A stretch of DNA of 64,000 nt, from positions 42,971,832 through 43,035,831 of the forward strand of contig NC_063172.1 in assembly GCF_023159225.1 (NCBI RefSeq), in the 5' to 3' direction. Made by a program: the position numbers and the translations under genes. Of the stretch, positions 59,341-64,000 are shown piece by piece. This DNA comes from Perognathus longimembris pacificus. Lineage: Eukaryota > Chordata > Mammalia > Rodentia > Heteromyidae. How positions within the stretch are numbered: position 1 is the first letter of the stretch; every line of letters begins with the position of its first letter. The notes beneath the pieces were generated by a model. That model made no database searches, was not told the origin of the DNA, and saw only the letters and a program-made list of their open reading frames with translations.

Positions 59341-60102
59341 TTGGTGATACTACAGTCCTTTTATAAAGCAGGTCACCTCTTTTGGGGGGATGAGGCAAGA
59401 GTACGCAATAGATACCTCCTATTTAAAACTGTACCACCTACCACTGAGGCATCTGAAGTAAACTGCTCAGAAAAGGAACACGTCTAAGAAAGATTGGGTC
59501 ATGAAGCAACTCAGGTCACTACCCAATTCTCCCTATGTTTAGAATTAGTTCACTATCAGAAGCCTGGGAACAAGCAAATTGGCCTGAAGGCCAATGCTGA
59601 CGTATATAACTTGCATAATAAAATTTGTCAGTGGACAAGTCAAAACTGGAATGCTCTACCACCCCAGCCAGCTTACTAAGGACCAGAAAATCCTGCTGTA
59701 TCTCCTTTCTGATGTCACCAATACTCTCTTTTGAGAAAAGAAAGTCACACAAGCAAAACTTGATGATTTCTACCACACATTCTCTGATGTCCTTGCTACA
59801 GAAACTGTATGTACTTCCTAGAGAATATGGCTCTGTTCTGACAACTTTTATTCTATCTGTGGTAAACTGTAAAATAGATGTATGAGAATGAACTCCCTAA
59901 GTAACTACACCCCCAAGTTAGTCCTGCAATTAATCTCTCAAACCGAAATAGCCTGAACTCTCTTTCCTAGTATTTCTATTATTTTTAGAGACAGCTTCTA
60001 GAAACAGACAACAATTTCATTTATCAGTGTCCTGTTAAACATTCGTTACTATATGAAGTTAAATTGTGTTACTTACTATATGGGGGGCGGGGAGGGAGAT
60101 AG
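59341..60102. other. No gene seen, 59.3-60.1 kb
   Basis: Overlapping frames on both strands at 59494-59885 without a recognisable domain. An unrecognised repeat remnant is possible. Confidence 0.4.
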
Positions 60103-60335
60103 CCAGACACTGGTGGTTCATGCCTATAATCCTAACTACTCAAGAGGCTGAGATCTGAGGATCATGGTTCAAAGTCAGCCTGGCAGGAAAATCTATGAGA
60201 CTCTTATCTCCAACAAACTACTCAGAAAAAGCTGGAAGTTGTGCTGTGGCTCAAGTGGTAGAACATTAGTCTTGAGCACAAAATGGCTCAGGGCCAGTGC
60301 CAAGGCCCTGAGTTCCCAGAACTAGGAAAAAAGAA
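60103..60335 (+). mobile_element. B1-like/Geo SINE
   Basis: gccagacactggtggttcatgc to gttcccagaactaggaaaa. Confidence 0.88.
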
Positions 60336-60361
60336 ATCTTTCCCCTCAAATTGAGCATCTT

Positions 60362-60660
60362 TCCATTTTAGGCAAGTGCTCTACCATTTGAGAAATGCTC
60401 CCAGCCCTTTTTGCCTTCCTTACTTTTTGAATAGGATTGAGCTGCCGTTTTTCCAGGCCAACCTAGCCTACAATTCTCTTATTTATATTTCCTGTGTAGT
60501 TGGGATGACAGCCAAATATGTACAACTTTTTATTGGCTGAGATGGCATTTTGTACACTTTTTTCCCACAGCAGCCTCAAACCACAGTCCTGCCAGCCACT
60601 TCAGCTACACAGCCTCCCCATTAGCTAGAATGACGAGTGGAAGCCATTATGCCAGGTTAC
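60362..60660 (-). mobile_element. B1-ID composite SINE, old
   Basis: Complement: ID-like end (ggcaagtgctctaccatttg) followed by two B1-like stretches to cattatgccaggttacc. Confidence 0.65.
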
Positions 60661-61574
60661 CACTTTGTATTTTAAATTTTTAGTTGCCATATTCATTCCC
60701 AAAATATATACACAAAAACAAAATCTGTCCCCTATATAGAATAGAAAAAATCATAACTGCCCAATAGTCTCATTTCAGAGTAAAGCACAATACAAATCCC
60801 CACCGGAGACAGAAAGAATCACTGGATAATTTGACAGCTGTTTATTATTTTCCAAAAAGATTCATTATAACCCTGTAGTAATTGTATCAGGTTTCATTTT
60901 GCTGTATGCTTTAATGAACCAAGAACCATAGTCTTCATTTTTTAGGGCAATGCTCTCACTCTTTCACACATGCATTTTCACAACCAAAACCTTAGTTCCT
61001 CCATGCCCTGAGGAACATAACTAGTCTAGGTCATGAATTCAAATGAGAAGTCAAACTTGCTCTCTCGGGCCCCACCCACACATTACCACATGTAGCTTTT
61101 TTCATTGTACATCTTGGCAGCAATTCTTGGTTAGACCTGATTTTAACACAATTACTTGTCACTTGACGTATTATTAGCAAATCCTTTCAAGTTCTACAGT
61201 TTCACTTCTGAGTATAGAGATTAATGACATACTGAAAACTAAAGAGAATCTTATAATCCTCCAATTTGGAAGAATGATAGATAAGGTTAATTCAGCCAAA
61301 ACCCTCTTCAAGATCTCCAATAAAAGATTTTCCAGATAAGCAAAAACATAATCCCAAATTAAAAATATCATCTGTATTCTAAAACTGTTTAAGTCTTTTT
61401 GAAAATGTTTTATGAGAAAGGAATAAAAATTCAAAAAAGGAGAGATTAACACCAAATTATATTATTTTTCACCAACTTGGTTTTGATCTAAAAAAATAAT
61501 AGTCCCAACTAATAGTAAATCAATTTTCAGTAGCCATGGGGAGTTCAGCACAATAATTATGTTATTGCTTAGCA
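60661..61574. other. No gene seen, 60.7-61.6 kb
   Basis: AT-rich. The 93-codon minus-strand frame at 61174-61455 contains short L1-like wording (FLIKHFQKDLNSF) but is too weak to call. Confidence 0.4.
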
Positions 61575-61828
61575 TCTACTTGAACTCAGGGCCTGGGTGT
61601 TGTCCCTAAGTTTCTTTGCTCAAGGATAGTTTCCTACCATTTGAACTTGAGACACTCTCTACTTTGTTTTTGTTTTTGGGATTTTTTTTTTTTTGACTTG
61701 GTGATCAGTTGGAGAGATAAGCGTCTCTTGGACTTTCTTGCCTGGGCTGGCTCCAAACCACAACCCTCAGATCTCAGCCTCCTTAGTAGCCAGAATTACA
61801 GGAATGAACCACTAACACCCAGCAGCCT
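61575..61828 (-). mobile_element. B1-like/Geo SINE
   Basis: Complement: acttgaactcagggcctggg (Geo) to ggaatgaaccactaacaccc (B1). A T-run lies inside at 61682-61694. Confidence 0.82.
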
Positions 61829-62004
61829 TTACCTTTCATTCCTCAGGAAAACTATCTGTATACCAGGTCCCTTATGAAAACCCCCCATACACACAATATG
61901 CACACTGTTTAAAATATAGCAGAGTTCTTTGAGTTTTTTTAGAGTAATTCTTTAAAATATGCAACTTCATATACATAGATCACTAATCTATCTAATCTAT
62001 CTTA

Positions 62005-62290
62005 GTGTTTCTGGAGTTTGAGCTAAAGGCCTCACTCACCCTTGCTGACAAGGTGCTCTGCCACTTGAACCATGTTCCAACTTGCAATAGGGGTTCATGT
62101 TAACATCCAAGCTGGCCCAAATTGTGATCCTTCCATTTGTGCTTCTTTTGTATCTAAAGATGACAAGACATTCACCACCAGGTCCAGTTTTTGTTGTTTT
62201 TGTTTTGTTTCCTAACTCTTCAACTAGTATAACCTTTAAGTATGATCCCTTTTGTCTCTGCCTCCTAAATAGCTGGGATTACATGTAAAA
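62005..62290 (-). mobile_element. Old composite SINE
   Basis: ggtgctctgccacttgaacc and tgcctcctaaatagctgggattaca are complements of ID/Geo-like and B1-like parts, with much divergence between. Confidence 0.5.
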
Positions 62291-62310
62291 AAAATATACA
62301 AACTACATTC

Positions 62311-62760
62311 TATGACTTCATTCAGCTGTGAAGAAATATAAATATCTTCTAGTCCTAGTGGACAACTTTTACAGCTGGGTTGAGGCCTTTCCCACACCCA
62401 ACAAAAGAGCTTCCATAGTAGCCTCTGTTCTAGTAAAGAACTCATTTCCGGGTTCATACCTACCACAATACAATCTGACAGTGGGCCTGAGTTCATCTAA
62501 AAAATTACCCAAGGAATAATCAAATTCCTAAACATACAATGGAATTTTCACATCTGTCACCAACCCCAATTCTCTGGTAAGGTAGAATGCATAAACAAGT
62601 CTCCCAAAGAATTTCTCACTATACTTTCCCTCAAAACCACTTAGATTGGATTAAAAGGATCCCCCTGGCTTAACTCAAGCTGCAAGTCATGTGCAAAAAC
62701 GCCTCTCCAGATTAGTCCCTTTGAAATACTTTATGGCTGGCCCTACTGTACCTAGAAACA
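62311..62760 (+). pseudogene. Endogenous retrovirus integrase remnant
   Basis: The translation resembles the core and start of the C-terminal domain of a gammaretrovirus-type integrase: YLLVLVDNF and WVEAFPT near 62340-62390, then SDSGPEF-like and SGKVE-like motifs in a shifted frame near 62475-62590. Frameshifts (about 62327 and 62460) and stops break it. Family placement comes from motif recall only. Confidence 0.7.
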
Positions 62761-63059
62761 TCCCTCGAAGAAACAGACACTATCCCTTCACCTCTCATTC
62801 AGCCTTTACTGTTCCACCTTTGCTTTGGAAATTTGCACTCTTCTCAACCTCTCTCTCAGACCAAGATTTCCATTCAGCTACCATAGTCTTCCTATGCCTC
62901 CCCTTACTGCTCCTCTGGGTCACAGGATGAGCCCATTTCAAGTTATCCTAACCACTCCCACTGCTGACTGATTACAATGGTACACTTGTCTAATTTAAAA
63001 ATGGCTCTAACCTCTCACTACCATGCTGTTTCAATAGGTCCTTCATCCTAGAAGATCAC

Positions 63060-63181
63060 CACACTTTCTTCCATCTCTGAGGAACCTAGGGGTCACTGGA
63101 ACAGTTGCTAGCTAGCCAGCAAATATCCTTTTTGATCAACACTGAAGCTAGTTCTCTCTCTCCTCTCCTCTTCTCCTCCTC

Positions 63182-63267
<86 letters not shown>

Positions 63268-63490
63268 TCTCTCTGTCTCTCTCTCTCTCTCTCTCGTCCT
63301 GGTCCTGGTCCTCTTTTCTCATCCAAATCCCCTAATGGGAATAGACAGACAGATTGTGTACCTAAAACTAACCTATCTTCTTTATTGTGTCTTTGGGACT
63401 CAAATAAGCATTCATTCTTTCTTAGATCTATTATAAAATGCCCTCCAGCAATTTTGGGCCATTTCCTCCTCCAAAAGCTAGGGGCTTCCC
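63060..63490 (+). pseudogene. Endogenous retrovirus protease-like remnant split by a CT microsatellite
   Basis: [14 protein letters not shown] near 63110-63150 resembles a retroviral aspartic protease active-site strand with a changed D-T-G-A core. [17 protein letters not shown] near 63440-63490 resembles the C-terminal end of the same domain. About 140 bp of CT repeat lies between them. The piece is plainly dead. Its position downstream of integrase is the reverse of normal pol order. Confidence 0.45.
63153..63294. repeat. CT microsatellite
   Basis: About 140 bp of CT/CTC with few interruptions. It splits the protease-like remnant. Confidence 0.97.
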
Positions 63491-63884
63491 CTCCTTATCT
63501 CACCCTTAAACTAAACTACCATGCCACCTCAAGGGCTCTGAACCCCTTCCAAAGAAAACCAACAAAACCTCTTCACCCTGGAATTCTTAACTTCCCTCTC
63601 CCTACACCCAAACAAGAACATCTTTCTTTTTTCGTCTACTAAATTACTTCAGCGATTTCAGGATCTGAATTCCAAATTTCTCCTTTAAGGTAAAACTCCT
63701 TCAAGAGGCCACAAAAGCCACCCCCCATCCCTTGGAGGAGCCTCTCACTCCCATCCCTTCCCTAAGAACAGCTAACAATCCTTGCTGCTGACCCTGCCAA
63801 ATCATCTCCCCTCCCCTTCTTCCTGAACAAACACACTCAGCAGTCTTGGAAGAAAGCATGTGACCAAGGCCTCATCTAGCACTG

Positions 63885-64000
63885 GCACCCAGGGGTGACA
63901 CAGTTGCTGTCCTGGCTTCCTTTCACTCAACATTAGCACTCAACACCACTTCCAGCTTTTTCTGTTTATGTGGGGCTGAGGAATCAAATCCAGGGCTTCA
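63885..64000 (-). mobile_element. Geo-containing SINE, cut by window end
   Basis: Complement of a diverged Geo half and the end of an ID-like half (ctttttctgtttatgtgggg ... cagggcttca). Runs off the window. Confidence 0.75.

Noticed and set aside
1..64000. CRISPR arrays, operons or a prokaryotic defence system
   Set aside because: The sequence is a mammalian nuclear genome with spliced genes and retroelements; no regularly spaced repeat array or gene cluster is present.

Overview
This is vertebrate nuclear DNA from a rodent. It has few genes, spliced exons, CpG islands, microsatellites, L1 LINEs and many tRNA- and 7SL-related SINEs. The commonest SINE is a dimer: an ID-like left half ('ggctgggaatatggcctag...' followed by a B box) joined to a right half beginning near 'gccagaagtggcgctgtgg'. 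I recognise it as IDL-Geo, a family described as restricted to Geomyoidea (kangaroo rats, pocket mice, pocket gophers). The host is therefore probably a geomyoid; I cannot name the genus.

Layout. 1-11.6 kb: no gene; SINEs, old L1 3' ends, GATA and CT microsatellites, and a 5S rRNA retropseudogene near 8.4 kb. 11.66-20.92 kb: one full-length L1 with 11-bp target-site duplications (TSDs), interrupted in its 5'UTR by a second, 5'-truncated L1 (13.42-15.15 kb) with its own 15-bp TSD. 21.87-24.81 kb: a complete processed copy of VPS4B on the minus strand, with an open 444-codon frame, GC-rich leader, short poly(A) tail and 16-bp TSD. 24.8-42.1 kb: no gene seen; SINEs, a truncated L1 at 30.8-31.6 kb, a 420-bp purine tract at 32.16 kb and old L1 remnants near 34 kb. 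42.42-46.48 kb: the four-exon FABP5 gene on the minus strand, with a TATA box, inverted CCAAT box and CpG island. 46.9-62.3 kb: no gene; SINEs and old L1 in both orientations. 62.3-63.7 kb: decayed endogenous retrovirus pol pieces, integrase-like then protease-like.

Two loci have intact protein-coding potential: FABP5, an ordinary spliced gene for a cytosolic fatty-acid carrier, and the VPS4B retrocopy, an ESCRT-III disassembly AAA ATPase whose ATPase motifs are all present. They are not obviously related in function. I found no CRISPR array, operon, tRNA gene or clearly new multi-gene system. The points most worth following up are the intact VPS4B retrogene, the L1-in-L1 nest, the tailless 5S retropseudogene and the sharing of one right monomer by two SINE families.
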